Notes: generated by a model not told the origin, from the sequence alone. A stretch of 64,000 nucleotides of DNA from Trissonchulus latispiculum (GCA_030248195.1 JASAND010005544.1:1-64000); one strand, 5' to 3'. Counted from the first letter of the stretch, positions 1 through 12,682 are shown. Numbers and translations are program-made.

Positions 1-669
1 CTTCATAGATTTTTAATGTTGCCTAATATCGATGCTATCACAAAGTGAAAGATTTTTAATGAGTTGTCAGAAAACCAGATTCCGTGTCTCTATTTTCAGT
101 GTAATTTTTCTAAAGAGCTTGTATGTTCCCGTTTCCATGATCATAGGCCATCGATCAGATAATTTTCATCTTGGATAATCTGCTACTGCTAACTTTTGTC
201 AAGTAATTCACAAACATGCTGTTGCAACGATTTTCTGCAAATCATGCTCTTCCAACAAAATTTGTAGTTTATCAAGGCATGCAAAAACGACGGCATACTC
301 AAACAACTATTCGCGTAGACTAAGTGCGATCATCAATAAAACTAATTTGCATACTATAAGAATCAAACTACAATTTTTCTTCAACCAAAGGGGGGGACTG
401 TGAAAAGGAATATTGCAAAGATGGGCCCCATGAATTAAAAATGCAGTATAAACCAAAAAATGAACATTTACTGTTCAAATTCTCAATGCAAAAAAACAGG
501 CAAATATTCGCGGAAAAGTTCTATATTAATACTAAAACCGAAATCAAAGCCCCCTGCGGTTAAAAACAGCCACTTCAATGAGCGCTATGCTGAGCATAGG
601 GTATAATTTGTGCGCAACACTGAAACAGTTCAAAATGAGACTCATTCGATTACAAATATCTCGCCTCTA
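1..669. other. Non-coding left edge
   Basis: No recognised exon. There is a GGGGGGGACTG at about 390 that resembles an F1 end and a CTCGCCTCTAGGCGAG palindrome at about 660-675. Nothing else could be assigned. Confidence 0.4.
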
Positions 670-1280
670 GGCGAGATAATAAAAATGTCCCTGGGTATAT
701 TTGTGCAGAACACATCTGTTAAGTAGCGGCCCTCTAGCTTGCATGCTCCACAATCTTTGGAATAAATTGGTCGTGTTTTTGCAAAAACTACATTTTTATG
801 ATAGCAGCCTACGCCGGGATAGATGTTGGAGGACGATCATGCTTCGGATAATTTATCCCTATGAGACCTTCAGATTGACGCCCTTAGTTTGATTTTACGC
901 TTTGCGTAGTTCAAGAAATGATGGATTATTTGATTTCTTCAAAAATTGTCATGTTTTCGACGCCAAAAGAAGAAAATCGGCTATATCTCACGGTAGAGAC
1001 AAGCTAGAACGTTGCTTTAAAAAGCAAAACTCTGAAGTTCAACGAAATCTTTAGAGGAATATAATCAGAACTGTATAGCTGCTGCCTAACTTTCAGAAAT
1101 TGGGAAAACAGACCTGAGCGGAAATATCGAATTTTTGAATCGGGAATGCGCAGAGGGTGTTAGAACGCTAAACGCTAACGATTCTTTTCGTTTCGCGTTC
1201 TTGCGGAAAGATTCGTCAAATCTCATCTTGATTTACGCCGCAAACCAACAATATGTGCCCAAAAGGAATCACCACCTTAA
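670..1280. mobile_element. F3 element fragment, reverse orientation
   Basis: It ends AAAAGGAATCACCACCTTAA at 1261-1280. Its reverse complement follows the left 60% of 58805-59795. The other end is not recognisable beyond about 670. Confidence 0.55.
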
Positions 1281-1294
1281 GCTACAGTTTTTTG

Positions 1295-1650
1295 ACTACT
1301 GTCCCTTACTTATATTTAAGTGATGGCAGTGAATACAGCTAATATAAAGCAAAAGAACATAAAAGCACAGTGTATGCATTTTCTGTTCAATGCTCAATGT
1401 TTTCGCTGAGCTGGGAACAGTTCACTGAGCTTAAACAAGCTATGCGTTACGCTCTGCAGATAAACTATTTTTACATATTTAACTTAGTTGAATCTGTTAA
1501 TTACTGAAGCAAAAAAGGTACAGCAGATTTTTGCAGCTGTTAGCTTCGTTTTCACATGGAATAGGCAGGATGACACGGTTAAGGAAAGATGCTGTACGTG
1601 TAACACGTCTCAGTAAGCAAAAGATAACAACATGTTCCATGTATTTGCAC
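1295..1650. promoter_or_regulatory. Upstream module of a further gene off the left edge
   Basis: It matches the gene 5 module closely (CTACTGTCCCTTACTTAT, TGTATGCATTTTCTG, TTCAATGCTCAATG, ending AACAACATG). The region below it, 670-1280, is occupied by an inverted-repeat fragment. Any protease exons it served lie outside the window. Confidence 0.38.
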
Positions 1651-1932
1651 CATATATGTATATGCACTAACTACAGCAATAATGTGTCTGTTATGTCTAC
1701 TAGAAAACGCAACATACCAGACAATGTTAAAAAGAATCTGAAACATCTTTGCATCACGTTGCGCTGCAATAATTTAGCAAAAATGATAGTAAATAAAAAT
1801 GACAAAATATCTGTTTTATACAGTGCCCTGATTTCGGAATTATTGCCGTAAAAGACGATTTCCATGAAGTCGGACGAAAATAAACTAACTTACAGTTTCA
1901 ATGGCCAGGAGAAAGTTTCTGACTGTGAAAGA

Positions 1933-2446
1933 CTAAAGGGGGAGTCCATTTTTATCCATCCATTTAGGGTCATTTTTTCGACCATCACCGATTTTTCTCA
2001 TTTTCACATACTTTATTGTCCGAGTAGGATATTTTAACGAGTTTATAAAATTTAAGTTCTCTTAACTCATACGGCTGTTGAGAAAATTCAGATCAAAGTA
2101 GAGGTATGCATGTGTTAAACATAGGAAATCGAAAAAGTGTCGATCATAATTCTGCGCCAAAAAATCTCGATACCGGAGTAAGATACCGGGTAACATTTGG
2201 TATCCATGTAAACCTCTAAACAGATACTGTGTCACTGTGGAATTAGACTTTTGAATTAGGCCTTCAAAAAGTTTAATGAATCTGTGAAGTTAGCGAACTG
2301 CCGAAAATCGCTATAATCTATCCGTTTTAGTGACCAAAAATGGGGGTTACAAAGTTTGACTGCATATTATAAAAATAGAAGTCCTAACTAAAAATAAACA
2401 ATATCGACTATTGCATTTGTGACCAAAGCGACCCCCCCCCCCTTAA
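1933..2446. mobile_element. Short TTAA element (family F2, internally deleted)
   Basis: It starts CTAAAGGGGGAGTCC and ends in a C-run plus TTAA. The subterminal TTTTCGACCATCACC and TTCACATACTTTATTGTCC match the left end of the 8616-9788 element. Confidence 0.5.
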
Positions 2447-2510
2447 ATAAAAAGAAGTTAAAAGAAGCGGAGAGCACTACAGTCGTAGAAAACTCATAGA
2501 GCTGGTGAAG

Positions 2511-3704
2511 TAAGGGGGGGGGACTGAAATGCAGGTGCCCCAAATTTGTCCGATTGGCCTACCTTTTGGCGAAGATATAGAACTTTGGTGTGGTCAAAAA
2601 TATCGGGAACTGAGATCTAGCTGCCTTCCAGCCATGTGTTGCCGTCACGTTTATGTACCCGATCCCTACTTTTTCACAACTACCAATATAATTAATTAAA
2701 AATCTCTGCTGGCTGCAAAACCCTGGCTGCAAGGTTGTCATTAGCCAATCTGATTTGGCACATGTGCCCCAATCTGCTGAAAAATACTAGACGTCTCTAT
2801 CTTATCTGCATCTAAGGGATTTTCTCTTCAAACTTGAAGTTTCGGCAAAAATTTAAAGATTTCTGGCTAACGAAAGGAAAATTTTATTACTGGTGCGAGC
2901 TATAAGGCTGTAATTTAGCATAAAAGTTGGCCCTATAGGAGTACTCATTTATGCCAAATGGAAATTCTGCAGCGTGAAAAAGTTTTTATGTCAACTTAAA
3001 CCTTCAAAAATTGCCGAAACCGCCATTTTCAGTCTGCCGGATCCTGTGTAGAGCCTTTCTGCTGCCATGGCAGTCCGAAACCTTCACTAATCGAGCTGTC
3101 GACCACGCAGAGTTCAAGTATCTTTGTTTTGCTTAGAAATTTTAATTTTGAAAAAATCCATTTTTTCGATTTCTTGGGTGCCATTGCCCACAAAAGGCGA
3201 TTTTGTCAATTTTTGAAGATTAAAGTTGACACAAAATTTTTTGAGGCGGCAGAATTTCTTGCCATTTGCATAAATGAGTATTCCTATAGGGCCTATAGGG
3301 CCAAATTACAGCCTTATAGCTTGCACCAGTATTAAAATTTTCCTTTCGTTAGCCAAACTTTTTTAAATTTTTGCAGAAACTTCAACTTTGAAGAGTAATT
3401 CCCTTAGATGTAGATAAGATAGAGACGTCTAGTATTTTTCTGCAGATAGAGGCACATGTGTCAACTCGTATTGGCAAATAGCAACCTTGAAGCTAGTGTC
3501 TTGCAGCCAGCAGAAATTTTTACTTAATTATGTTGGTAGTTGTGAAAAAGGGGGGTCGGGCACATAAACCCGACCGCTGCGCATGGATGGAAGACAGCTA
3601 AGGACCAACGAACAAGTATTTATTGACCACGCCCATGCCCTAATAATTCGCCAAAAAGTAGGCCAATCGGACAAAGTCGGGGCAAAAGTTAAGTCCCCCC
3701 TTAA
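2511..3704. mobile_element. Palindromic TTAA-type element (family F1)
   Basis: Ends are TAAGGGGGGGG-ACTG and CCCCCCTTAA. The two halves are reverse complements along much of their length: GTCCGATTGGCCTAC on the left answers GTAGGCCAATCGGAC on the right. No transposase frame is present. The TTAA border fits a piggyBac-like target preference, which is an inference. It touches a second copy at 3701. Confidence 0.75.
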
Positions 3705-4347
3705 GGGGGGAGCTATTTTAGGTTTTCCCGGCTTTCTCCGATTGGCCTACTTTTCCGCGAAGATATAGAGCATGGATGTAATAAGAAAATATCGAGTACG
3801 GAGTTCTTAGCTGCCTTCAGAGTTCAGAGGCCCTATAGAGTACTCATTTGTGCCAAACTGCAAGAAATTGAAGAAATCCTGCCGTCTGAACAATTTTTTA
3901 TGTCAAGTTTAATCTCTAAAAATTGCTAAATCGCCTTTTTGGTCAATGGTACTCCAGAAAAAAATCAAATTAAATTTAGAAGAGAAAAAATAAAATTTTT
4001 GCCGATTCTTGTAGTTTAAAGAGTAATTCCCCTAGATGCAGATAAGATACAGACGCCTAGTAATTTTCTGCAGATAGGGGCACATGTGCCAAATTACATT
4101 AGCAAATGACAACCTTGAGGCTAGGGTCTTGCCGTAGCCAGCAGAGATTTTTAATTAATTATGTTTGTAGTTGTGAAAAAGGGGGGATCGGGCACATAAA
4201 CGCGACGACTACACATGGCTGGAGGGCAGCTAAGATCTCAGTACCCGGTATTTTTTTGGCCACACCCGTGCTCTATATCTTCTCCAAAAAGTTGGCCAGC
4301 CCACCCCTGGGATTCCAAAATAAGAAAATAAATTGAACACCCTTTAA
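3701..4347. mobile_element. Second, shortened F1 element abutting the first
   Basis: It begins TTAAGGGGGGAG and ends near CACCCTTTAA. It keeps the subterminal CCGATTGGCCTACTTTT and the GGGCACATAAACGCGAC region, with the middle deleted. The shared TTAA at 3701-3704 indicates insertion of one element at the terminus of the other. Confidence 0.6.
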
Positions 4348-4619
4348 GAGCAGTACGGCGTAAGGAGACAAACTTTAGTTTTCATTTATGCCGTCGCGCT
4401 TAATTGAAATCATGTCATATATTGCCACAAAAGACTGGTTGTAGCAAAACAATTTCCAGTTGAAATTAGTTTGCAGATGCCTAATTTGCATATTGTGAGA
4501 ATGAGCGCCAGAACTTCGGCTATTCCAACTACATATAAGAGGTACATACATATGAATGCTCATAGAATGTGTAAAACACCATGCATATTTACCGATAATC
4601 AAGAACTAACCGAAAAAAT

Positions 4620-4935
4620 TTAGCGTGCAACTGAGAAAGTCAGATTTCACAATTATTAAAAATGGTCCCCAGCTATTTGATAGAGGTATCGAATGGTATA
4701 ACTTTATGTGCCAGGAAAAATTTAGTTCAGTCTGCAAAAAATCTCAAAATGGCACTTCTTCAAAAATCTGTTAAAAACATTTTCTAAAACCGAAATTGCT
4801 TTCTCTGCATTCATTAAGAAGCGCAAATGTTAACCTATCTATTGATATAGAAATGACTTCTTAACTCTAAATAATGAATGAGTAATAATGTTTCAAAGTT
4901 GACGTCTCTAAAAGGAATCACCGCCATAAGTGGTC
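4620..4935. mobile_element. F3 element right-end fragment
   Basis: It shares GGTCCCCAGCTATTTGATAG and the GTCTCTAAAAGGAATCACC end with 58805-59795. The terminal TTAA has mutated to ATAA. Truncated on the left. Confidence 0.5.
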
Positions 4936-5149
4936 CATGCGGAACAGGTCAAATACTCAACTTCATGCTCCGAAATATCACTGGGTTAGATGAAATAATA
5001 CCAGCAATTCTGTTCACTGAGTTCAATGTGTTGTCAAATTAATACCTGATATGGATTAGTACAAGATTTATTGTAATAAACCCTACATTAATTGCAACAG
5101 GTGCTTGCATTCAACATAACAGGTACGATGAGTTTTCACTGCTTTTCAG

Positions 5150-5425
5150 TTACGTCATTCCAGCTTTGTCTAATTCAACTTTCAGCCAGCTGGAACAAGA
5201 TCGTATGTCGAGAAACATCACCTCACAGTAATCGAATTTACATAAACGACATTCTTCTTCAGTTCCTTGCATATGCGGGTGCAATGTACTAGGGTTTGGT
5301 GTCTGATTCCACCTGCAGACTTCGTCACACCTTTTAGCAGACCCTTTTAGAATGATACCAACTGCGTACCATTCGCGATGTGTCGGCAGAATGATGGGTC
5401 TGAGCAATGGGGCTCCAGAATCTCC
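5150..5425 (-). CDS. Gene 5 Ser exon and C-terminus
   Basis: 276 bp with stop, acceptor TTTAG. GDSGAPLLRPIILP, WYAVGIILKG, CDEVC, CRLCKFDYC and CSSWLKVELDKA. The following spacer leads to another conserved upstream module at 1295-1650, so the array probably continues leftwards. Confidence 0.78.
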   Translation of the reverse strand, partial: GDSGAPLLRPIILPTHREWYAVGIILKGSAKRCDEVCRWNQTPNPSTLHPHMQGTEEECRLCKFDYCEVMFLDIRSCSSWLKVELDKAGMT

Positions 5426-6881
5426 CTAAATACTAAATGACGATGAAGATTAAGTGCGTAGAAATACACTACAATAGGATAATTACGAATGATGAAGGTT
5501 GTGAACATTAAGTGCAATTTCACATGGATCTCTCAATGTGCTTAGCACTATTTGAATCAAAAAATGAATTCTCTATATCCATACTCGGGCATAAGTAGTA
5601 TACAAGTGGCATAAACAGAGCAGAAACATTGGGAGGCAGAGGTATCTAGGTACCGAGGTATCTAGACATAAAAAGAAGAAGAAGAAGAAGAGCAAGCAGC
5701 AACAAAAACATCTATCGCTGTAGGTTACGGAAGACTGATCCTCGATAGGCAGACCCACGGATGAGGGGTATATCACTAAAGGATTACCTACCACACATTC
5801 TTTTCATTTGAGAATAGACAACTAATTTGGCAAACTTTTGTGCCACAGGGTGGAAGAACAGACGTTCTGCTGCTGCTGAGATGGACTCATCCCGTGATGG
5901 GGTCAAGGCTGTTCTTACAGGTGGACTTTGGAGTTCCAAAAGTAAGGAAAGTTGGGGAACTAGGACAGCTCAGGTATCAGTGAAAGGTAGCTTTCATTGA
6001 ATAAAATCGTTAAAATAGCTTCAATTTAAACCAACCGAAATCAATCGGATGTCGTGTAAAGTGGGGTTCATCGTTAACTAAACCAGCGTTTAGGGTCCAA
6101 TGTTTACAATGCACTGCGAGCATTTTTTTGTAACTACAAAGGTGTAAAATAAGACATTTATACTATATACTGCGACTGTTTGTTTGTGCAGGATTAGACT
6201 AACATGGCTAAGAAACACGTGTTATAAAGAGCTGAGTTAACTAGGGAAGGACATGGTTCGCTCTTTAAAGCTAAATGGTTAACTGAAAGTTACATGGATT
6301 TTTGAGTTGACTGATAGATAACAGCAAAGTAAACTTCGCCCCATTATTAAGTCTTTTTAATGACAATTATAATCAAATTCAAGCATCATAACGTTAAAGC
6401 AATAACCTCAATAAACTTTGAAGAAGATGTCAAATCAAATATCATTAAAATGTTTGACTGTAGTGAGTAAACTACCCATAAACTGCATTTTTTTTTGCAC
6501 GTTTAGAAGGTCTGGTTTTGTTATTGAAAAAATCTCAGAAATCTGTCGCTACAAATAATTCTACCTTTGCTGAATCAGGTTCAATGATTTTTGGACTGAC
6601 GACTATGTTCAGTAGCAACAACTATTTGGCTGTAACTTCAAACAAGCAACAGTACCGGCATAGTATGATTGTTTGCATAAGTAAGTAAGTAAGTAAAAAC
6701 ATGATTTGTTAACCCATTAAGCTGTGTCAAATATAATAAAGATGTGTACTTGCTTGTGAGTGTTTACATGCTGCTGGAAGAAGCTAAATTTCGTAGTCGT
6801 TGCAACCCCGTTAATTCTGTGTTTCTGTGTTCTTGATGCATCATTAGTTAGGCAGTAGATGGCATATCATCCATAACTAAC

Positions 6882-7075
6882 CTTATGCACTGTGCCCTCG
6901 ACACATTGCACACTAAAGTAGCCGTTATATGGTTTTGTTGCATCGTCGGGGAACATCGCTGCAAATTTCTCAGGCCACACGTTCCCAATATCAAGTTTTT
7001 TCATGTGCTTGACCAAACCGTATGCTGAATCCATATTCTTCATGTTCTCCGAGAAAGTTGCAGCCCAGGTTGGAA
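6882..7075 (-). CDS. Gene 5 linker exon
   Basis: 194 bp, one codon longer than the other linker exons; acceptor TTTCTAG, donor GTTAGT. It starts FPTWAATFSENM and ends SVQCVEGTVHK. The single Cys of the CxxG segment is kept. Confidence 0.7.
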
Positions 7076-7828
7076 CTAGAAATACACTAGTTCGTTGATT
7101 ACTACTTCAGTAACCAATAATTATTGGATTATTTTGGCCAAATGATGGTTCTCGTTGTCGCAATTTAAAGATTTCTGCAAGCTGCCCAAGTTTTCATGCT
7201 TGGCACAGATGGGCTCTTAAATCGCGCATACCCCCTTCGCACAGATGAGTATCTAAAGCCCATATGCTAGAAATGAGATGCTAATGGCGTTTATCTGATT
7301 TATACTCCAAATGCCTAAAGGTCAAATTCTACGGTGGTTAAACAGTTTGCCCACAAACTAGTGGCTTGCGTGAATCAAACGGTGGCAGTGATAGAAGGGT
7401 TATAATCTTTTGAGACAGAAAAACCAAGAACCAGATGCAATGTTATGGGCATTGTAGGTTAACATTGGGGCTTGTCTTTTGACCCAAGACCCATGAAAAT
7501 GTATAGGGACTTACATTGAACTAAAATTTTTGAAAGTGAATTTTTCAACAAAATAGCAACAAAACATTACTAATTATTCCAAATAACATTACTAATGTAA
7601 TTACTTGTAATTCCAAGTTATAAATAACATGAAAATTCCAAATATTGGGCAGAGTATGAACATTTAAAAACCTAGATATGCGAATACTTGAAAACCTACA
7701 TATTTCAAAATTTATTTCATCCAGCTATACTACTGTTGTTATAATTTATCTTATACCGGTGGGCTAGCACTTTGTTTGGGAATGGACCCGCATAAGCGCG
7801 CACGCCATATTAACATTTATGTTACTAT

Positions 7829-7899
7829 ATGATTTACTATATTATTACTATATTATTACTATATTATTACTATATTATTATTATTACTATTACTATTAC

Positions 7900-7974
<75 letters not shown>

Positions 7975-7975
7975 C
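7829..7975. repeat. TTA/TTAC microsatellite
   Basis: Long ATT repeat with early TTACTA variants. It creates meaningless poly-Ile and poly-Asn open frames on the two strands. Confidence 0.95.
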
Positions 7976-8416
7976 CCTGCTGCGCCTCAGCGCAGCAGGT
8001 CTCTTATGTTTGCTCTTCCACCTTGGTATCACGCAATGTCGTGCAAAACATAGGTTTAGCATGAAAGCGTGTAAACAATGCTTTAAGATGGCAGAGCTTA
8101 ATTTACACTACAATTCGATTTCAGAATTTCTATGACTCACAAAGTAAACAATATCAGAAAGATCGCTGATTTACTAAAAGGGAATAGGTTTATTCACTGA
8201 CGACAGTGTCTCTAAACATTTTGCAGACGACAAGAACAGAGTTACAGATATATGTGCAATTAAGTTCAGTAGCTGAATTTCTTCAGATTTTGCTGAATTG
8301 CTTTTTGCTTACTTCCCAGTAAACATCGACATTGATTTAGTTTCCGCTGCGCAGCAGGCCTACAATTTATATAAATGTTCCTCTGACAACATTTAATCTT
8401 TTGCAGACAATATTGC

Positions 8417-8420
<4 letters not shown>
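7976..8420. repeat. Dispersed repeat with a GC-rich hairpin end
   Basis: It starts with a 10-bp stem hairpin (CCTGCTGCGC-CTCA-GCGCAGCAGG, 7976-7999) and ends TTTGCAGACAATATTGCTTG, lying between two TTA tracts. The same start and end occur at 55990-56612. No known family was recognised. Confidence 0.5.
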
Positions 8421-8453
<33 letters not shown>

Positions 8454-8474
8454 TATTATTATTATTATTATTAT
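8420..8474. repeat. TTA microsatellite
   Basis: About 18 TTA units with one TTACTA interruption, directly after the hairpin-ended repeat. Confidence 0.95.
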
Positions 8475-8615
8475 CTTTACAAGACTAGTCTGAAATAGTC
8501 AGCGCCACTCATGTGAGTTTAACCAGTTTAACTTACCATATTTGTCGATAAGCATAAGCAGTTGACCAGATATGCAAACTGGCTTAAGCTACTATTCTTA
8601 AATCGTTGAACCTTA

Positions 8616-9788
8616 TTAAGGGGGGGTCGCGAATTTTCGACCATCTCCAATGTTTCTTATTTTCACATATTTTGTAGTCCCCATAGGTCCCCATAACAAG
8701 ACAGGTACGTTTGTTGCAAAACTTTCCCTATCATTCACAATAGTCCTCCAAAGGTGACTCCGACATGTGTTAAACATAGGAAAACGAAGCAGTTAGGAAA
8801 AGTTTGCGGTAACCAAAAGCGCAAGAGCAAACAAGCTATAACTTGGCAAAATGTTAATCTGGACTAGGTAGCGTGTTAATATCTATGTGAAGTGTTTTTT
8901 GCGTTAGCTCAGGAAATTTCTAAAAATTTTCAAAGTTGGGTGAAATTGGTTTTTACACAAATTTGACTCACAAAAATTTCACCAAAGAAATGATTCGTCA
9001 CGGCCTGAACAAACCGTTTACTGTACAGATTTTGCGTATAGATATTAACACAGTACACAAATAGAGGTTCGATTTGCGTACGCAAAAGCCATGCTGCTTC
9101 TTGGTAGTTGTTCACAGTTTTGGTTATCGCGTTGGAGTTTTGTCTCAAAATGCGTCATTTTCTCAATTTTTTGATATAATGGTCAACAAGTCGGGTGAAA
9201 GCCGAGCTATTCCAACCAAATTCGGTTTGTCAACTTGCACATATGAAAGATGTGTGCTAAATTTCACTGCAATTTCAAGCATACCTCAGCGCCTATAGTC
9301 AAAAATGGCAAATTTTCAAATTTTTCAAATATAGAAAAAATTCATATCCAATTGAAGCTCTCAATGTCCTGAACGTTTTATCATTTTTCACCTAGTCTTT
9401 ACAAAGCAGTATGAGAAAGTTAAAGCGCATTAAAGTTTGAAGTAAATAACAGTCGGAAGAAGCTTGATCAAATTCTTCAAAAGCCGTTTCTCATTATCAT
9501 TGTCATTTGCACAGCAGTAAAAAGCCCAAGATATAGGCTTCAATTTGATGTGCTGGCCATACCGTAGTCTTTTGTCATCCTATGTGTACACGTCCTCGAA
9601 ACCCTTAGCGAGGCATAGTGGCTTAAATATTAAATTGCAGGGATTTCAACTGCAATATCTCTTAACTGGATTTACACAGGACTCTAAAAATTTGCCTTGT
9701 TTTTGGACACATATGGGGGTATATTATACCCAAAACTGAGATAAATCTGTGACTATAAAATTTGGTACCCGGCGATCCCCCCCCTTAA
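8616..9788. mobile_element. TTAA element (family F2) in gene 5 intron 3
   Basis: 1.17 kb bounded by TTAAGGGGGGGTCGCG and GATCCCCCCCCTTAA. No coding capacity. A relative with the same internal order begins at 13462. Confidence 0.7.
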
Positions 9789-10457
9789 ATCGTTGTCATC
9801 TGAAACTTCAATTTTAAAAACCAATTGGTCTAGCAAGCTGTTGAGCATCAGTTCAAGCACCGCATAGGCAATTGTCGGCTTCTTTTTGCCTGCAGTTGTC
9901 GGTAATTGTCGTCATTTTCTGACAGTATATTAAATTTTAATAACCTTATAATTTGATTTGAGTCTAACACTCGCAATTTTAATTATTTAACTTTAAACTT
10001 TCTCAGATAAAATTGAGAATTCCCAAAAGCTTCGTGATTACTAAGATGAGGTGCTCAGCTGAATAAATGCAGTTTCCATTTCTAGGCAATGAACAATAAA
10101 AGCAAAACTATTTAGCAAATTTTACAAAACTCTGGTTGAAGTGAGATCAGTTCTTGGAACCGTTTCTGACTTTCTATTCAAATTATTCCAAAATTGTGAT
10201 CAAAATTTCAAAAACGAACATCATATAATTATAACTAATGGATCAAAGTAAACTTGAACTTTTGGATTTTCTTTAAAAAAATCACACCGTAAGATTCCTC
10301 CGCAAAATAACACCAAGTATAGGCAACAGGTTGGGGAGCCTACCATACTTTATGAAAAAACAAAGGTTACCATGGGCCTGAGGACACAACATACTACAAA
10401 GTTAGCTTTGTGAATTTGCATTATTATTGTTACCACAAAAATTAAGATAGTGTATTA

Positions 10458-10483
10458 ATATAATAATAATAATAATAATAATA

Positions 10484-10514
<31 letters not shown>

Positions 10515-10531
10515 TTATTATTATTATTATT
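10458..10531. repeat. TAA-then-TTA palindromic microsatellite
   Basis: TAA units switch to TTA units in the middle, so the tract can fold on itself. It is in gene 5 intron 3. Confidence 0.92.
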
Positions 10532-10735
10532 ACAAGACTAGTGATTAAGTGGACACTGATCACTAAAATAATCCAACATGTGCAGGACTCGAAGTTTTAG
10601 GTAAGAAGCAGCCATTTTTCCCGTTTCGGACCAGTTTTTTCCCCAAAAGTGGAAAGAAACCGGAGTTGGGGTGAGCCATCCCAGAGGAAATGAGCTTAGA
10701 TCCTGAGGGTGATCCTCCACCGATTACCATGATTT

Positions 10736-10748
10736 TTATATTATATTA

Positions 10749-10830
<82 letters not shown>
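10736..10830. repeat. TTA microsatellite
   Basis: About 28 ATT units with TATATTATA edges, 200 bp from the previous tract. Confidence 0.95.
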
Positions 10831-10831
<1 letters not shown>

Positions 10832-11133
10832 CGTAGTATATCCTATTATATTATGCTAAAACACACCCTCTGCATACTAACACCTATTCCGCAATAAAAA
10901 CAGGTACCGCTTTTGAACACAAGCATAGCGGGCGAATTTGTTTGACTAACTACGGCCCAATGTTTGGAACGTCAGTCATCAACTTGCAGAGGATGTGTCA
11001 CGCTTATAATATCCAGAGCTTCCTGTAGTCATATTCTTATGTACTGCCTACTATTGGAATTATGGAATGCTAGGCTGGATGCACACATAAGTTTGTCAAT
11101 CTACGTTACAACTAAATAATCGTTTTGCCTTAC

Positions 11134-11516
11134 ATTCAACATATCCATATCCTAATATCCGAAAAAATTGCGGAAATGACCAACGCACATATTCATCTGG
11201 GCAATTGAGAATATTATTTGTCCCGGCCATGCAAAGCTGGTGATTTTCCATTTGTTTTTGCAGCGGCTCATGAGAAAACGACTTAAATCTAATCAAGCCA
11301 ATATCAATCGCATCGTTAACGCATTTTCTGTAATTCTCTTCCTTTTCTACTTCAAACATGTCCAGACAATCCTGATACGTTGGGTGCAGGACAATTTCAG
11401 CTTCACCATCGGGCCTTAAAGCAACCGGAAATGATCTTTCCGAAACAGTTGCATCACGAATATAGATGTTGACCTCTGTAATGGTTACTCGATGGAATTC
11501 TCCAGGTCCAGTGGAG
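11134..11516 (-). CDS. Gene 5 Asp exon
   Basis: 383 bp, acceptor GATTTTTAG, donor T|GTAAGG. INIYIRDA-type start (VNIYIRD), IVLHPTYQDC, DAIDIGLIRF, CMAGTNN and ILGYG. It is the reference for the intact catalytic Asp of this subfamily. Reading past 11134 into the intron is spurious. Confidence 0.75.
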
Positions 11517-11989
11517 CTAAAAATCAGCGCCTGTTTATAGAGCAGAAGCAAAACTATTAGCTACGCTAAGGAACACATGAAGCAGATACAGGTAGCTAGA
11601 TAGGACGATTTATTCAATCATTAAGCGAATTATATAAAATTAATCACCTTTACAGGGACAGAAGATTAAATTATACAGATATAGAATAAAATGAAGTAAA
11701 TCAATCCTTCAATCAGTGAATTATATCCAGACACTTTGGCTATTCTTAATACTCTGAATTTAAATGATAATTAAATCAGATTTGATAAAGGTAATTTCTA
11801 GTAATCCAGAACATTCTTAACGGCTTGAAGAAACAAGTTTTTTTCTGATTTCTTGCAAACCTAGCGCAAGGCGGATACATCATTCGACATCTTTACCATA
11901 TAGCAGGGGACCCTGTTCAATGAGAATACTGTATGTACGATGCTTGCTTGGTCGTTTGGCTGCCATGCTTGTTGCACTGTTTTACTCCA

Positions 11990-12364
11990 GGAGCCAGTTT
12001 CATTAAAATGTTCTCGAGTTCTCGAGTCTAGTAACTAAACTACGCTGGAAGATTTCGAGATCCGCAAGTCGCATTGAAAGTCACTATGAAAAAGTTCTCG
12101 AGTTATCGAGCTAAGTTCTCTGGTCGATTTCGATAAGAGAAAACTTCGCGAACCTGAGGCCTGTTTTTGAAAATCTAAATTTGTAAATTTTTTCTTCCTG
12201 CTTTAATAACTTGCATAATTGAACGAATGAATCAACATAAAATTTTCCGCAGATACTTTCGCATATAATTTGTAATGGAGAAAAGGTTGTTGTTACTGAA
12301 AACAGACTACTCGAGAACTTGAGAACTCCAGAATTCGAGACGGTTTTTTTCTGAAACACGCTCC
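11990..12364. mobile_element. Inverted-repeat element with TTCTCGAG-rich interior
   Basis: It begins GGAGCCAGTTTCATTAAAA and ends in the approximate complement (TTTCTGAAACACGCTCC). Between them TTCTCGAG and GAGAACT motifs recur on both sides. It lies in gene 5 intron 2, right beside the decayed His exon. Confidence 0.55.
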
Positions 12365-12426
12365 AGGTGTACTTTAGCATTAGCTTTTAGCATTAGTATA
12401 TTTACGATATTACTGGTGCAGCTCAC

Positions 12427-12621
12427 CTTACTGTTTTCATTCTTTGAATGAGTTTAGAGGTAGAATGCTGTTGGTAGAAAGGTGAAAAACTGTCCAGATC
12501 ATCTTAGTCGGATCAAAATCGCCCCAGCCGAGAAAACTTTTATTTGCAGCATGAGCAGAAATTGCCATCCTAGTTCTTCGTTGTTAAATTCTGTAATTAG
12601 TTTTAAAAATCGCTTTTAAAC
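12427..12621 (-). pseudogene. Gene 5 eroded His-exon remnant
   Basis: It is identified by alignment to the gene 3 His exon: shared AGGTTTAAA start, a HAANKSFLGWG stretch against NAINVRSLEMG, and the terminal IQR codons before the donor. Where gene 3 has GCAGCTCATTGT this copy has a shortened, changed sequence, so His and its neighbouring Cys are lost. Confidence 0.5.
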
Positions 12622-12682
12622 CTTATTATCTAATTCGTTATCTATCTAATACGTGTGTAATTAAGCTTTAAACTACAGTATT

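Larger units (their letters stand above)
5150..12621 (-). pseudogene. Gene 5: S1-protease-like gene with decayed His exon
   Basis: Clear exons are Asp 11516-11134, linker 7075-6882 and Ser 5425-5150, all open and in matching phase. The Asp motif is intact (DAIDIGLIRF, codon 11305-11303) and so is GDSGAPLL (Ser codon 5419-5417). Upstream, 12621-12427 aligns with the gene 3 His exon at its acceptor side (AG|GTTTAAA), middle and donor side (ATTCAAAGA... AG|GTGAGC). It is about 49 bp shorter, no frame preserves TAAHC, and stops interrupt it. Intron 2 contains the 11990-12364 inverted-repeat element. Intron 3 holds four TTA/TAA tracts and the 8616-9788 element. It may be a pseudogene, or a protein made from a different first exon. 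Confidence 0.65.

Noticed and set aside
7829..8062. Open frames of poly-Ile (plus) and poly-Asn (minus)
   Set aside because: They are translations of the TTA microsatellite and contain no other domain.
11096..11133. Continuation of the gene 5 Asp frame beyond its donor
   Set aside because: The GTAAGG donor and phase agreement with genes 1-4 show the exon ends at 11134; the extra residues are intron.
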